NCBI RefSeq assembly: GCF_004361915.1
Contig: NZ_SNWP01000010.1
Span: forward strand, 1,204,050 to 1,268,049
Direction of reading: 5' to 3'
Origin: Sediminibacterium goheungense
Lineage (GTDB): Bacteria > Bacteroidota > Bacteroidia > Chitinophagales > Chitinophagaceae
Length of the DNA stretch: 64,000 nt
Shown: piece after piece, positions 25,710 to 35,077 of the stretch
Layout: each line of letters opens with the position of its first letter
Numbering within the stretch: the stretch's first letter is position 1
Program-made: the position numbers and the translations under genes
The notes under the pieces: generated by a model
Database searches by the model: none
Told to the model about the DNA's origin: nothing
The model's input: only the letters and a program-made list of their open reading frames with translations

Positions 25710-27296
25710 TTAATAGCCTGGATTTTGTTTCAGATTGGTGTTGGTGAGCAGTGAGTTTGCCGGTATCGGGAAGATATTCCGGAAAGTAGCCGATGGTTTA
25801 TGAGAGAACCAGCTCTTTCTGTGGAACACACCGAAACGGATCAGATCCTGTCTGCGTTTTGCTTCAGCAGCAAATTCCCAACCTAATTCATCCAGCATTC
25901 TTCCGAAAGGAATGTCAGCGCCACCTTCTACAGTCGTTTGTGCGCCATTGGCCCACTCACCATATGAGTAACTGCTACCCTGTTGTAACTGAGCAGCGGT
26001 TACCGTTGCTTTGGCTGGGTTGCTTGCAAAGTTGCGCTGACGAACCTGTGTAACGATGGTAGCAGCCTGTGCAGCATCACCGGTACGTAATAAAGATTCA
26101 GCTTTCATCATCAATACATCAGCATAACGCATCAGCGGGAAGTCTACACTGGATCCACCGCGCATACCTGCTTTGATTTCATATTTACCAATACGATAAC
26201 CCTGGTTAGATGTACTTGATGCGATGCTGGTAACCGTTTTAACATAATCAATCACCAGTGCACCTGTAGTAGCATTGTACTGAGGGCCCATGATCCAAGT
26301 ATCTCTCAAACGTCTGTCATCCGGATCATAGGTATCAATCCACTGTGGAACCGCACAGTTACCACCCCATGGCTGCACCTGCATTGGGTATACCAACTGC
26401 ATCAGTGGATCCAGGGTTTTCATGTGCAGGTTACTTTCAGTAGCAAAAATTTCATCATAAGGAACCGCGAAAATGATCTCTTTTGAGTTTTCGTTGGTAG
26501 ATGTGAAGTTCTCTTTGTATGTAGTGGTTAATGCGTATTGGTTTGAAGCAATGATATCATTACACTGCTGTATACATTCAGCCCATTTAGCAGTACCTGT
26601 ATACACTTGTGCATTCAGGTATACACGGGCCAGAAAGGCTTTCGCGGCCCAACGCGTCATACGACCATAGGTTGCTTTAGATACCACAGGTGAAAGATTG
26701 GGAATGGCATCTGTAAATTCTTTCACTACAAAATCATATACCTGCTGACGTGTTCTCTGCACCGGTAAACTGGTATCCTTAAAGTCTGTTACAATGGGCA
26801 CATTACCATGGTTATCTAACAACAGATAATAGTAATATGCCCTTGCTGCTTTTAACTCGGCAATGATGGCGTCTTTACCAGATGTAACAGGTATTTCACC
26901 TGATTCAATCTGGAACAATACCCTGTTGGCATTGTTGATACCGGTATAACAACGGTTATACAAACCATTTGGCTGACCCTGTGTGGGTGTCCAAACATGT
27001 TCATGCATACGGCGATAGGTACCACCATCTACCCATCCGTTCGGACGGGCAGGTGTTACGATCTGATCGGCCGCCTCTTCCTGCAGATCAAACAATGCCT
27101 GCCAGCTGGCAGTATTGGCACGTAACACTGTGTAAACTGGAGCAATCAGCGCGGGCACATCCTGTGCAGTGGCCTGGAAGTTTTGTGCCAGTAATTCAGA
27201 ATATACTTCTTCATCCAGCTTTGTACAGCTATTCATTAACATGGTACCAGCCAGCGCTGCTGTAAGGAACCATTTATGATTATGATATTTTTTCAT
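25710..27296 (-). CDS. SusD/RagB-family outer membrane lipoprotein
   Basis: A 528-residue surface lipoprotein. The signal peptide ends in a lipobox (LMNSC, Cys near residue 24). The body has the TPR-like helices of the RagB/SusD family, including RAYYYYLLLDNHGNVPIV, RWAAKAFLARVYLNAQVY and the C-terminal LGWEFAAEAKRRQDLIRFG, the usual SusD signature. SusD proteins cap their SusC porin and help bind the glycan or peptide. It lies 23 bases after the susC stop in the same operon. The downstream genes (M1 peptidase, GH127) point to an arabinosylated peptide as ligand (inference). Confidence 0.96.
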   Translation of the reverse strand: MKKYHNHKWFLTAALAGTMLMNSCTKLDEEVYSELLAQNFQATAQDVPALIAPVYTVLRANTASWQALFDLQEEAADQIVTPARPNGWVDGGTYRRMHEHVWTPTQGQPNGLYNRCYTGINNANRVLFQIESGEIPVTSGKDAIIAELKAARAYYYYLLLDNHGNVPIVTDFKDTSLPVQRTRQQVYDFVVKEFTDAIPNLSPVVSKATYGRMTRWAAKAFLARVYLNAQVYTGTAKWAECIQQCNDIIASNQYALTTTYKENFTSTNENSKEIIFAVPYDEIFATESNLHMKTLDPLMQLVYPMQVQPWGGNCAVPQWIDTYDPDDRRLRDTWIMGPQYNATTGALVIDYVKTVTSIASSTSNQGYRIGKYEIKAGMRGGSSVDFPLMRYADVLMMKAESLLRTGDAAQAATIVTQVRQRNFASNPAKATVTAAQLQQGSSYSYGEWANGAQTTVEGGADIPFGRMLDELGWEFAAEAKRRQDLIRFGVFHRKSWFSHKPSATFRNIFPIPANSLLTNTNLKQNPGY

Positions 27297-27319
27297 GATT
27301 TAGCGTTTCTTTTATCAGA

Positions 27320-30274
27320 TTATAAGGTTACCAATGCTCCTAAAGTGAATGTGCGTGTAGTTGGATATTTATCACGGTCATCATTACCTGGTGCCAGTCC
27401 ACTTCTGTTTACTTCAGGATCAATTCCTTTGTAACCAGTGATGGTGAACATGTTCAGACCAGATGCATAAATACGGAGTGATTTCACATATTTATTGCTC
27501 TTCAGTTTTACATTATAACCCAATGTGATGTTATCTATTTTCCAGTAATCACCATTCTCTATATAATGGCTCACATATGCCTGTGGATTGGTAAGTCTTG
27601 TTTTACCATACACTTTATCGAAAGCAGATAAGAGTACATTGTAGTTACCCAGAATCTGTGGCTGTGAGTTTTCATAGAACATACGCTGGAAGTTCAGTAT
27701 CTGGAAACCAAAAGCACCACGCATCAATACACTCAAATCCCAGTCTTTGTAACGTACGGTATTGTTCCAGCCTGCATAGTATTTAGGTAAACCATTACCC
27801 AGAATTTTTTTATCTTCCTGACGAGCCTGGCTATATGGTTTGGGTTTTCCATCAGCACCCTCAATGATCCACAATCCATTGGCATCAATATCTACTGATC
27901 TGTAACCATGGAAGTTTCCGATAGGACCACCGATATCAACACGGTGCGTATAATCCTGAACGGGTTCTCCGGTACCACCTGTAGTAAAGAAATTGGCCGT
28001 GGTTCTGAACTGGTTATTTGATAAGCTCACCAGTTTATTGGAGTTGGTTGAGAAGTTTACACTGGTTTCCCAAGAGAAATCCTTCTTCTGAATGGCATTA
28101 TAGTTCACCAATACTTCCACACCTTTGTTTTCCATCACACCCACGTTGGCGAGAATGCTGTTGAATAAGTAAGGGGGAACAGGCACGCTGTAGTTATAGA
28201 GCATGTCTCTGGTGGTTCTCTTATAAATATCAACGGTTGTGCTGAGTCGGCCTTTCAGGATGGAGAGGTCGATACCGAAGTTAATCTCTTCTTTTTTCTC
28301 CCATCTCAGATCCGGATTCGGGTTACGTACAGGAGACAGAGACTGAATCCATACACCATTATCCAGGAAACGTGTTCCATAGTTCAGACTGGTTTGTGAT
28401 AAATAAGCATCGCTTGGCGCGATACCTGTCACACCAAAACCGGCACGTACTTTCAGGTCATGGATAAAGTTTACATCACGCAGGAAAGATTCGTTCTTTA
28501 CACGCCATGCTGCTGATACAGCGGGGAAAGTACCCCATTTATTATTGGCACCGAATTTAGAAGAACCTTCACGACGTACACTCGCAGATAATAAATATTT
28601 ATCACCGAAATTGTAGTTCACACGACCAAAGAAACCAATCAGTTTGCTGGAATTCTGGAAACTACTCATCGAAGCTTCCCCTCTACCCAAAGCATTACCT
28701 GCCTGAAGACGATTGTATGAATATTGATCGGTTGGAAAATCCCAGTTAGAAACAGAGAAGTCTTCATAACGCTGATCCTGGTAGCTATAACCAGCCAGTG
28801 CTACTACGCGATGTTTACCAAAGCTTTTGGTATAATCTACTGTAAACTCTAACAGATTGTCTTTGCTGGCACTGGTGCTTCTGGAAGCATTACCATTTCT
28901 ACCGTTTTTAGTAGTAGATACGTGCTTCTTGGTTTCAGATGAACCAGACATAGATTCACTCTGCACATTGGCCACTAATAATTTGGCATTTAAACCACGG
29001 GCAATATTAGCCGTAACGCTTGCAGACAAACGTGTTTCCTGTGTTTCATTTCTGGCAATGGTTTCCATCAGGTATGCCAGCGGATTATCGTAGAAATAGA
29101 TATTACGCTCTTTCCAACGACCCTGAAAATCGTAAATACTATCTGTTGGGTTGCGGATAACAGACTGACGATAGATATAACTGTTGAAACCACCATCATC
29201 ATTACGCTGACGGCTGATTACATTCAGGTTTACTTTTACCTTTCCATCAAGCATGCTATGGTTCACATCAGCACGCAGTGTAAGCTGGCGGTTTACTGAT
29301 TTGAGGAACATACCTTCCCAGTTACGATAGTTTACATTGGCGGTATAGCTGGTTTGTCTGTTACCACCCTGGAAAGTAAGGTTATGTGTTTGGCTGAAAG
29401 GGGTAGGTCTTGAAATGGTTTCAAACCAGTCTGTATTCAGACCATAATCAATAAAAGGATAGCCTTCTTTTCCAAACTGACGGAACTCATCCGCATTCAG
29501 GAAACGAGGGCGTCTTGCGATGGTTTGAATGCTTGCATATGTATTGTATTCTACAACAGACTTACCACCACCCTGAATTTTACGGGTTGTGATGAGGATT
29601 ACACCATTGGTACCGCGTGTACCATAGATGGCAGCGGCTGAACCATCTTTCAGCACGTCAATTGACTCAATATCTTCCGGAGAAACTGAGTTCAGGTTAC
29701 CGGGAACACCATCAATGAGTACCAGGGGCGCAGTAGAAGCATTCAAAGTAGTAATACCTCTTAACTGAATCTGTGTACCAGCAGTGGGTGAGCCAGAAGA
29801 AGTAGAAACGGAAAGACCGGCTACTTTACCTTGTATTAGCTGAGCAGCATCTCTCACAAAACCTTTTACAAAGCTTTCCTGTTTTACACTTGCTACCGCA
29901 CTCGTAAGGTCTCCTTTTTTCTGGGTTCCATAACCTACTACCACTACCTCATCCAAACTATTGATGTCTTTATTGAGTTTTACTGTTAAAGCATTCTGAC
30001 CTTTTACAGGAACAGAAAGCGTAACATAGCCCACAAAAGTTATATCCACTACAGCATCATCTGAAGGAACGGTAATACTGAATTTACCATCGGCATCAGA
30101 GCTGGTTACTGTTGTAGTGTTTTTAACCGTTACAGTGGCACCTTGAAGCGGAGCACCGGAAGAGGCGTCCGTAACAACACCCGTTACAGTTCTGGGAGGA
30201 CTTCCCCAGCGGGCGTTTGCCGCATTTCCAATGAGCAGCAGAAGAAGCAGAAAACTTCCAAGTAGATTTTTCAT
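27320..30274 (-). CDS. SusC/RagA-family TonB-dependent transporter
   Basis: A 984-residue outer-membrane receptor starting at MKNLLGSFLLLLL (30274); the longer frame uses a TTG. After the signal peptide come a carboxypeptidase-regulatory-like domain (about residues 32-115, VTGVVTDASSGAPLQGATV), the SusC linker DEVVVVGYGTQKKGDLTSAV, the plug with ESIDVLKDGSAAAIYGTRGTNG split into its usual parts, and a beta-barrel that ends in TRTFTLGALVTL. No STN domain is present, so no anti-sigma link is expected. It is the first gene of the susC-susD-M1-GH127 operon. Two palindromes like the araB operator lie upstream, at 30288-30309 and 30416-30430. Confidence 0.96.
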   Translation of the reverse strand: MKNLLGSFLLLLLLIGNAANARWGSPPRTVTGVVTDASSGAPLQGATVTVKNTTTVTSSDADGKFSITVPSDDAVVDITFVGYVTLSVPVKGQNALTVKLNKDINSLDEVVVVGYGTQKKGDLTSAVASVKQESFVKGFVRDAAQLIQGKVAGLSVSTSSGSPTAGTQIQLRGITTLNASTAPLVLIDGVPGNLNSVSPEDIESIDVLKDGSAAAIYGTRGTNGVILITTRKIQGGGKSVVEYNTYASIQTIARRPRFLNADEFRQFGKEGYPFIDYGLNTDWFETISRPTPFSQTHNLTFQGGNRQTSYTANVNYRNWEGMFLKSVNRQLTLRADVNHSMLDGKVKVNLNVISRQRNDDGGFNSYIYRQSVIRNPTDSIYDFQGRWKERNIYFYDNPLAYLMETIARNETQETRLSASVTANIARGLNAKLLVANVQSESMSGSSETKKHVSTTKNGRNGNASRSTSASKDNLLEFTVDYTKSFGKHRVVALAGYSYQDQRYEDFSVSNWDFPTDQYSYNRLQAGNALGRGEASMSSFQNSSKLIGFFGRVNYNFGDKYLLSASVRREGSSKFGANNKWGTFPAVSAAWRVKNESFLRDVNFIHDLKVRAGFGVTGIAPSDAYLSQTSLNYGTRFLDNGVWIQSLSPVRNPNPDLRWEKKEEINFGIDLSILKGRLSTTVDIYKRTTRDMLYNYSVPVPPYLFNSILANVGVMENKGVEVLVNYNAIQKKDFSWETSVNFSTNSNKLVSLSNNQFRTTANFFTTGGTGEPVQDYTHRVDIGGPIGNFHGYRSVDIDANGLWIIEGADGKPKPYSQARQEDKKILGNGLPKYYAGWNNTVRYKDWDLSVLMRGAFGFQILNFQRMFYENSQPQILGNYNVLLSAFDKVYGKTRLTNPQAYVSHYIENGDYWKIDNITLGYNVKLKSNKYVKSLRIYASGLNMFTITGYKGIDPEVNRSGLAPGNDDRDKYPTTRTFTLGALVTL

Positions 30275-30287
30275 ACACAAGCGTTTT

Positions 30288-30309
30288 ATTAAAGGTCAAA
30301 TTGACACTT
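30288..30309 (-). promoter_or_regulatory. putative AraR operator upstream of susC (proximal)
   Basis: Read on the minus strand it is AAGTGTCAATTTGACCTTTA, matching the araB site AAGTGTTAATTTGACACGAA at 15 of 20 positions, including a run of AATTTGAC. It contains the perfect palindrome GTCAAATTGAC and lies 14 bases upstream of the susC ATG. Confidence 0.5.
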
Positions 30310-30415
30310 AAAAGTATTTTGTATGATCTACGTTTCAGGCTAATATTTTAACTAATACTAAACATATTTTAACCAGTTTAAAAAATATCGGTGAAATATT
30401 GATTATTAAAGGGTT

Positions 30416-30430
30416 GTGTCAATTATACAC
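30416..30430. promoter_or_regulatory. putative AraR operator upstream of susC (distal)
   Basis: GTGTCAATTATACAC, an imperfect palindrome with GTGT/ACAC ends like the araB site GTGTTAATTTGACAC. It lies 107 bases upstream of the proximal site. The match is weaker in the centre. Confidence 0.4.
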
Positions 30431-30577
30431 GTAATTGATTTTGAAGGATTTCCATGTAATTTTCAGTCGCGGGTAAGTTAATTACGGATAAACTAAGGTT
30501 AAAATCTGCAAAGCCATTTGACAAATACCCAAAACAGCGTATCAGATAAAACAAAAATATCCCGCCATAACCACCGG

Positions 30578-31807
30578 CTATTCATCCCTTACACTCTTCA
30601 GGTATTTCGAAGTGGCATCAGGATACTTTGCAATCAGGTGCGAACGAACAAGATTGGCGATACTACCTGCCTGCTCAGATTGGAGGCTGATTAATTTAGA
30701 AGGTATGGCGGGCATATGACAGTCGATGCAATTATTCACGATTGTGGCACCCAGCTTTGGTGCCATCTTACAAAACTTTGGACCGTTTTGCTGATGACAG
30801 CTCATACAACGGGTAGAAAAAACCTTCATGTCATTTCTTTCCATTTTATGCGGATCATGACAGGTGCCACAGGACATGGTTTCAACAGCACCTTTAAAAC
30901 ATTGGCTCTCCATCAATAACTGATACTGATTGCCATGTACATCCAGGGTAGCGGCTGATTGTTTAACCGTATCGGGTCTGTAGAAATCTTTTAAAAAATT
31001 ACCCGGCTTGAATAAAAAAGGAGAACGCATGGGTTCACGCAAACCCGAATGACAGGTAGCACAATTCTCCATCTTCTGAATATTCGTAAGGTTTTTATAG
31101 GTAAGAATATATTTAGCCAGTTTCTCTGCAGGATGTTCCTGTTGATAGGCCACATGGGCCGCACCAGGTCCATGACAACGCTCACAATCAATACCGTAAA
31201 TCACAGACTGCTTATTCAGCTGATCAATACGATAACCTTTTTCTTCCCGCATGCCGGTTCTTTCCACAAAAGAAGCATGACATTCAAAACAACCAATCGG
31301 TATTACGCGATCAAATCTCACTTTATCAGTCGGATAATTCGGACTGTTGACCCAACACTTGCCAATGACAGAATAGGTAACCGGCAGTTGATAGGCATTA
31401 CTATCCTGCCAGTATAAAAAAGTCTGAGCCTTTCTTCCGGATCCAATCACAATATCAAATGGAAAAGAAGTTTTTTGCTGACCCGCTTCATAAGCAGTCT
31501 GAAAAAACTTTCCCTCTTTTTTTTCCATGACTACTTCCAGATCGGTGCGGTAATGAAAGCGGTTGCTATCATTATGAAAACTGCCTTTTATATTTTTTTC
31601 ATCCGCAGGTGTTGTAGTGTTGTGGTGTGCTGTTTGTGCGTAAGCAGCTACTGTAGAAGCATGGCAACTTACACATGCTGCTGCGCCTGCATAACCCATG
31701 CCTCTGGGGTCGTTAAACAAAGGTTCTGATCGTTGTACACAATACTGGAATAGTATCGTTCCCGCTATCAGGCCAAGCAATATTTTAAACCATCGCTGTG
31801 TAAGCAT
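30578..31807 (-). CDS. seven-heme c-type cytochrome, membrane anchored
   Basis: A 409-residue exported protein with an N-terminal hydrophobic anchor (residues 8-22) that ends in LFQYC and could be a lipobox. Seven CxxCH heme motifs follow: CVSCH (residue 45), CFECH, CERCH, CATCH, CGTCH, CMSCH and CIDCH. Distal His residues are plentiful. It belongs to the broad multiheme cytochrome c family; no catalytic signature of nitrite reductase (CxxCK) is seen, so it is probably an electron carrier or an uncharacterised oxidoreductase. It lies between the hydroxyproline operon and the susC operon, separated from the former by a terminator hairpin, so it is probably monocistronic. Confidence 0.85.
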   Translation of the reverse strand: MLTQRWFKILLGLIAGTILFQYCVQRSEPLFNDPRGMGYAGAAACVSCHASTVAAYAQTAHHNTTTPADEKNIKGSFHNDSNRFHYRTDLEVVMEKKEGKFFQTAYEAGQQKTSFPFDIVIGSGRKAQTFLYWQDSNAYQLPVTYSVIGKCWVNSPNYPTDKVRFDRVIPIGCFECHASFVERTGMREEKGYRIDQLNKQSVIYGIDCERCHGPGAAHVAYQQEHPAEKLAKYILTYKNLTNIQKMENCATCHSGLREPMRSPFLFKPGNFLKDFYRPDTVKQSAATLDVHGNQYQLLMESQCFKGAVETMSCGTCHDPHKMERNDMKVFSTRCMSCHQQNGPKFCKMAPKLGATIVNNCIDCHMPAIPSKLISLQSEQAGSIANLVRSHLIAKYPDATSKYLKSVRDE

Positions 31808-31844
31808 ATACAGGTAATCTTTGCAATGATACAGTACAAAATAT

Positions 31845-31873
31845 AAAGCCTCCCTGATAGAATGAGAGGCTTT
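31845..31873 (-). terminator. terminator after the hydroxyproline/DUF885 operon
   Basis: On the minus strand AAAGCCTC and GAGGCTTT form an 8-bp stem around a 13-base loop, followed by an AT-rich tract with ATATTTT. It lies 22 bases after the DUF885 stop. Confidence 0.7.
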
Positions 31874-31894
31874 ACAGGTATTTATTTCGATTAC

Positions 31895-33682
31895 TTATTT
31901 TTCATTGTAAAATCTCCAGTTGGTCTTAAAGTCTTCTGTTAATGGTTGTCCGGTAAGAATGGCCCTTACCATTTCAACAGGCATGGCGTTCATGGTAATA
32001 ACAGCATCATGGTACTGTTTGTATGTCATTTTACCGCTGTCTACCAATTCCTTTTTCAAGGCATAAAACTGTCTGCCTCCTGTTAAATAGGCCAATTGAT
32101 AAAGCGGCGGATACCTGCCCGTGAAAGAACGGCGAACTTCGCCTTCTGCATTGGCTCTTTCATGTCCTACACGGTCAACCAGAAAATCAATACACTGCTG
32201 AGGTGTCCATTTTCCCATATGATAATTCAGGGAGAAAATAATTCTTGCGCAGCGGTGCATATGCCAGAACAACATACCAATTCTGTCTTCCGGTGTTTTT
32301 GCAAACTGCATATCCCATAAAATCAGCTCCCAGTAAAGCGCCCATCCTTCTGTCCAGAAAGGTGTACCAAAATTGCGGTAGGTTCTGTTACGCGAATTCA
32401 TGAACTGCTGCAGGTTATGACCCGCTATCAATTCATGGTGCACGGTTGCTTTTGAAAAATGAGGGTTATTACCACGCATACTCATCATTCTGTCTTCATA
32501 GGCCATTGTATTCGTGGGATAAGAAATAATGATATCAGCACCTCCCAGAAAAAAAGGATTCACCAATTGACGCTCCGGCGACATCATATTCATGCCCCAG
32601 GTTTCTTCTGCCAGTGGTGGTATGGTAATGAGGTTATTCTTTTTGAGAAAATCTACAGACTCAGTATATAGTTTCAGAATCGCTTCAGGTTGTTTACCAG
32701 CAGGCACATAGAGATTTTTTACTTTTTCCAGTGCTGCTTTCCAGTTATCACCAAAACCCATTTCCCTGGAAGCTTTCAGCATTTCAGCATCACACCATGC
32801 AAATTCTTTATTCGCTATATCAATCAATTCTTCCGGTGTATAAGGAATCATTTCACGCTGCAACTGTTTCACCAGGTTATCCCTGCCGGCCTGCACACCC
32901 ACAATACCACTGTTATCGGTAGCCGTAAGTCCACTGTTGGCTTTGCTTTTCCATACATTGGCATAAGCTGTTAAGGCTTCATCTAATGATTTATGTACCG
33001 TAGGCACCCACCAGGTAAACATGGGATCATAGCCATTGTAGAATTCAAATACGCTTAGCGCAGCCTGTTTAATATTATTGATCAATTCACCCGCTGTAAA
33101 TACAGATTCAGGGTCGATTACTTTTTCTGCTTTCAGTTTGGTTTGAAGGTCCTTTATTTCAGCTATAATACCTGCCCATTCTTTTGCAACCAACTCTCCA
33201 TTGGGTTGATGTCCTCTGCGGCGGCTTTGCTCCAGTGCATAAATTTTACCGGCAAAGGGCACCCATTTACTGATCTTTTTTACTTCTGCTTCTTCACTCT
33301 GCAATTGTTGCGCCCTGTCTTCCAGGTCGCGTTTAAAAAGAATATAATCCACCTTACATTCCTGAGAAAGTCCTTTGAAATTTACCGCTGCGAGTTTTTT
33401 CTGATACTCTTTCACCAGCTGTTGTAAGCGCTGGTTTCTTTCCGGCGACCCTACTGCTACCTCACCGCCACCACCAAAACCACCACCACCGCCTCTGTTA
33501 ACGGCAGGCGTATAAAACCTGTTTAAGGTTCTGCTATCTGTCGCAAAGCCTTGTATAAGCGAAGGCATTTCCTGACAAGGAACATAGGCTTCTTTTGATA
33601 CCTGTGCTGCCACTTTTTGTACACCTGTATACAGTGTACTTACTGTTAGCAGCAACAAAAAAGAATAGGTTTGTTTTTTCAT
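31895..33682 (-). CDS. exported DUF885 family metallopeptidase
   Basis: A 595-residue protein with a signal peptide ending near residue 27 (KVAAQ) and a Gly-rich linker near residue 65. It belongs to DUF885, helical zinc carboxypeptidase-like enzymes. The motif HHELIAGHNLQ carries the HExxxH zinc pair of the family, followed by the GTPFWTEGWALYWE block that supplies the third ligand Glu. It would release residues from peptides outside the cytoplasm. Its gene starts 23 bases after the D-hydroxyproline oxidase gene, so it is in the hydroxyproline operon. That suggests it helps liberate hydroxyproline from peptides (inference). Confidence 0.87.
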   Translation of the reverse strand: MKKQTYSFLLLLTVSTLYTGVQKVAAQVSKEAYVPCQEMPSLIQGFATDSRTLNRFYTPAVNRGGGGGFGGGGEVAVGSPERNQRLQQLVKEYQKKLAAVNFKGLSQECKVDYILFKRDLEDRAQQLQSEEAEVKKISKWVPFAGKIYALEQSRRRGHQPNGELVAKEWAGIIAEIKDLQTKLKAEKVIDPESVFTAGELINNIKQAALSVFEFYNGYDPMFTWWVPTVHKSLDEALTAYANVWKSKANSGLTATDNSGIVGVQAGRDNLVKQLQREMIPYTPEELIDIANKEFAWCDAEMLKASREMGFGDNWKAALEKVKNLYVPAGKQPEAILKLYTESVDFLKKNNLITIPPLAEETWGMNMMSPERQLVNPFFLGGADIIISYPTNTMAYEDRMMSMRGNNPHFSKATVHHELIAGHNLQQFMNSRNRTYRNFGTPFWTEGWALYWELILWDMQFAKTPEDRIGMLFWHMHRCARIIFSLNYHMGKWTPQQCIDFLVDRVGHERANAEGEVRRSFTGRYPPLYQLAYLTGGRQFYALKKELVDSGKMTYKQYHDAVITMNAMPVEMVRAILTGQPLTEDFKTNWRFYNEK

Positions 33683-33705
33683 ATAGCTGTTTTGGGTATT
33701 GACAA

Positions 33706-34950
33706 TTAATCAAATCGGGTGGGATCAAATGCTTTGATATCAATCGTTGTGTGTTGATGCGAAGCCAGTTCTGCAATCAGTTTACCGGTAGCAGGTCCAA
33801 GGCTTAATCCCATCATAGCATGACCACCTGCATATAACATGTTATCATATTTGGCACCATAACCAATATAAGGCAGCCCGTCAGGTGAACAAGGTCTGAA
33901 ACCATACCATACTTCTTCCCGTTTGGGCATCTCCAGAGAGAGGCCGGGTAAATAGGCTGGTACCGATTCAACAATACCCTGTACCCGATTCATGTTTACC
34001 TGATCATTGATCGGTGCAATTTCCATGGTACCCCCAAAACGCAGATCTTTTCCCATGGGTGTAATGGCTACCCGGGCCTCACATAAAATGGCAGGTACCT
34101 GCAATTTGTTATGGGTATTTTTCTGTGTAAAAGAATACCCCTTACCTGGCATTAAGGGCAATTGTAAGCCTGCCATTTGTAATAGTGATGGCATCCAGGA
34201 ACCTGCCGCCATTACAAATACATCCGCATCAATTAATTGATCACCTGCCTGTATGGAAATGATTTTATTCGCTTTTCGGTTAATCTGCTTAACCGGATTC
34301 CCGGTTACAAACCTTACGCCTTTCTGTGTGAGATAGTCAATAAGCTGTTGGTTCAGTTTATTGGGATAGAGATGTGCATCACAACGGTAATGTACAGCTC
34401 CCAATACATCCAACTTTACATCCGGCTCCAAAGCCTGCGCCTGTTCAGCTGAAAGCACTTCTACATCGAGGCCCATGGCCCTGGCTGTTTCTGCCATATG
34501 TATTTCTTCTTCCCCTACTTTTTCTGATTTGTAGTACATCATGATTCCCTTTTTTTCAAAAGCAAAATCAAAACCGGGAAGACCGCTGAGTTCTTCGTAT
34601 AATTTTTTACTAAGGAGATTGATATCGGTTAATGGGCGGGCAGATTTTCTAACATTTGCTTCGTTGGCTGATCTGATAAACTTTAATCCCCAGTTAATCA
34701 ATTGTCCACTCAATGATGGCTTAACATAAAAAGGGCTCTTGGAATTAAACATCCACCGAATACCCTGCGCAACAATGCCGGGTGCAGCCAAGGGCACAAA
34801 ATGGCTGGGCACAATCATACCCAGATTACCATAAGAGCAACTGTCTGTGAGATCTGTTTTATCAACGACTGTCACATCAAAACCATCCTGTACCAGATAG
34901 TATGCTGAACTTAAACCAATAATACCTCCACCTATAATAACTGCTTTCAT
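33706..34950 (-). CDS. FAD-dependent D-hydroxyproline dehydrogenase (DadA-like)
   Basis: A 414-residue flavoprotein starting at MKAVIIGGGIIGLSSAYYL (34950), which fits the DAO family FAD-binding motif. The conserved C-terminal part (GFRPCSPDGLPYIGYG and AGGHAMMGLSLGPATGKL) is typical of DadA-type dehydrogenases. In the hydroxyproline pathway this step oxidises cis-4-hydroxy-D-proline to pyrroline-4-hydroxy-2-carboxylate. The neighbouring epimerase, deaminase and semialdehyde dehydrogenase genes make that role much more likely than D-alanine use. About 130 bases separate it from the epimerase gene and include a small dyad, so it may also have its own promoter. Confidence 0.9.
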   Translation of the reverse strand: MKAVIIGGGIIGLSSAYYLVQDGFDVTVVDKTDLTDSCSYGNLGMIVPSHFVPLAAPGIVAQGIRWMFNSKSPFYVKPSLSGQLINWGLKFIRSANEANVRKSARPLTDINLLSKKLYEELSGLPGFDFAFEKKGIMMYYKSEKVGEEEIHMAETARAMGLDVEVLSAEQAQALEPDVKLDVLGAVHYRCDAHLYPNKLNQQLIDYLTQKGVRFVTGNPVKQINRKANKIISIQAGDQLIDADVFVMAAGSWMPSLLQMAGLQLPLMPGKGYSFTQKNTHNKLQVPAILCEARVAITPMGKDLRFGGTMEIAPINDQVNMNRVQGIVESVPAYLPGLSLEMPKREEVWYGFRPCSPDGLPYIGYGAKYDNMLYAGGHAMMGLSLGPATGKLIAELASHQHTTIDIKAFDPTRFD

Positions 34951-34984
34951 GTGTTTATCTCCATTGGTTTTAACCACAGTTCAT

Positions 34985-35003
34985 ATACCCCAAATAGGGA
35001 TAT
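34985..35003. promoter_or_regulatory. dyad ATACCCC-N5-GGGATAT upstream of the dehydrogenase gene
   Basis: Seven-base arms with one mismatch. The ATATACCCCA core recurs at 39073-39081, in front of the araC-type regulator. This could be an operator of that regulator, but two sites are little evidence. Confidence 0.35.
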
Positions 35004-35077
35004 TATTTGTCAATCAATACTTTAGTTTCAACAGTTTTTGAACTGGCTGAAATGTATTCATTCTTCCGTTCAGAAAA

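Noticed and set aside
30578-31807. Cytochrome c nitrite reductase (NrfA)
   Set aside because: There is no CxxCK motif and the number and spacing of hemes do not fit NrfA.
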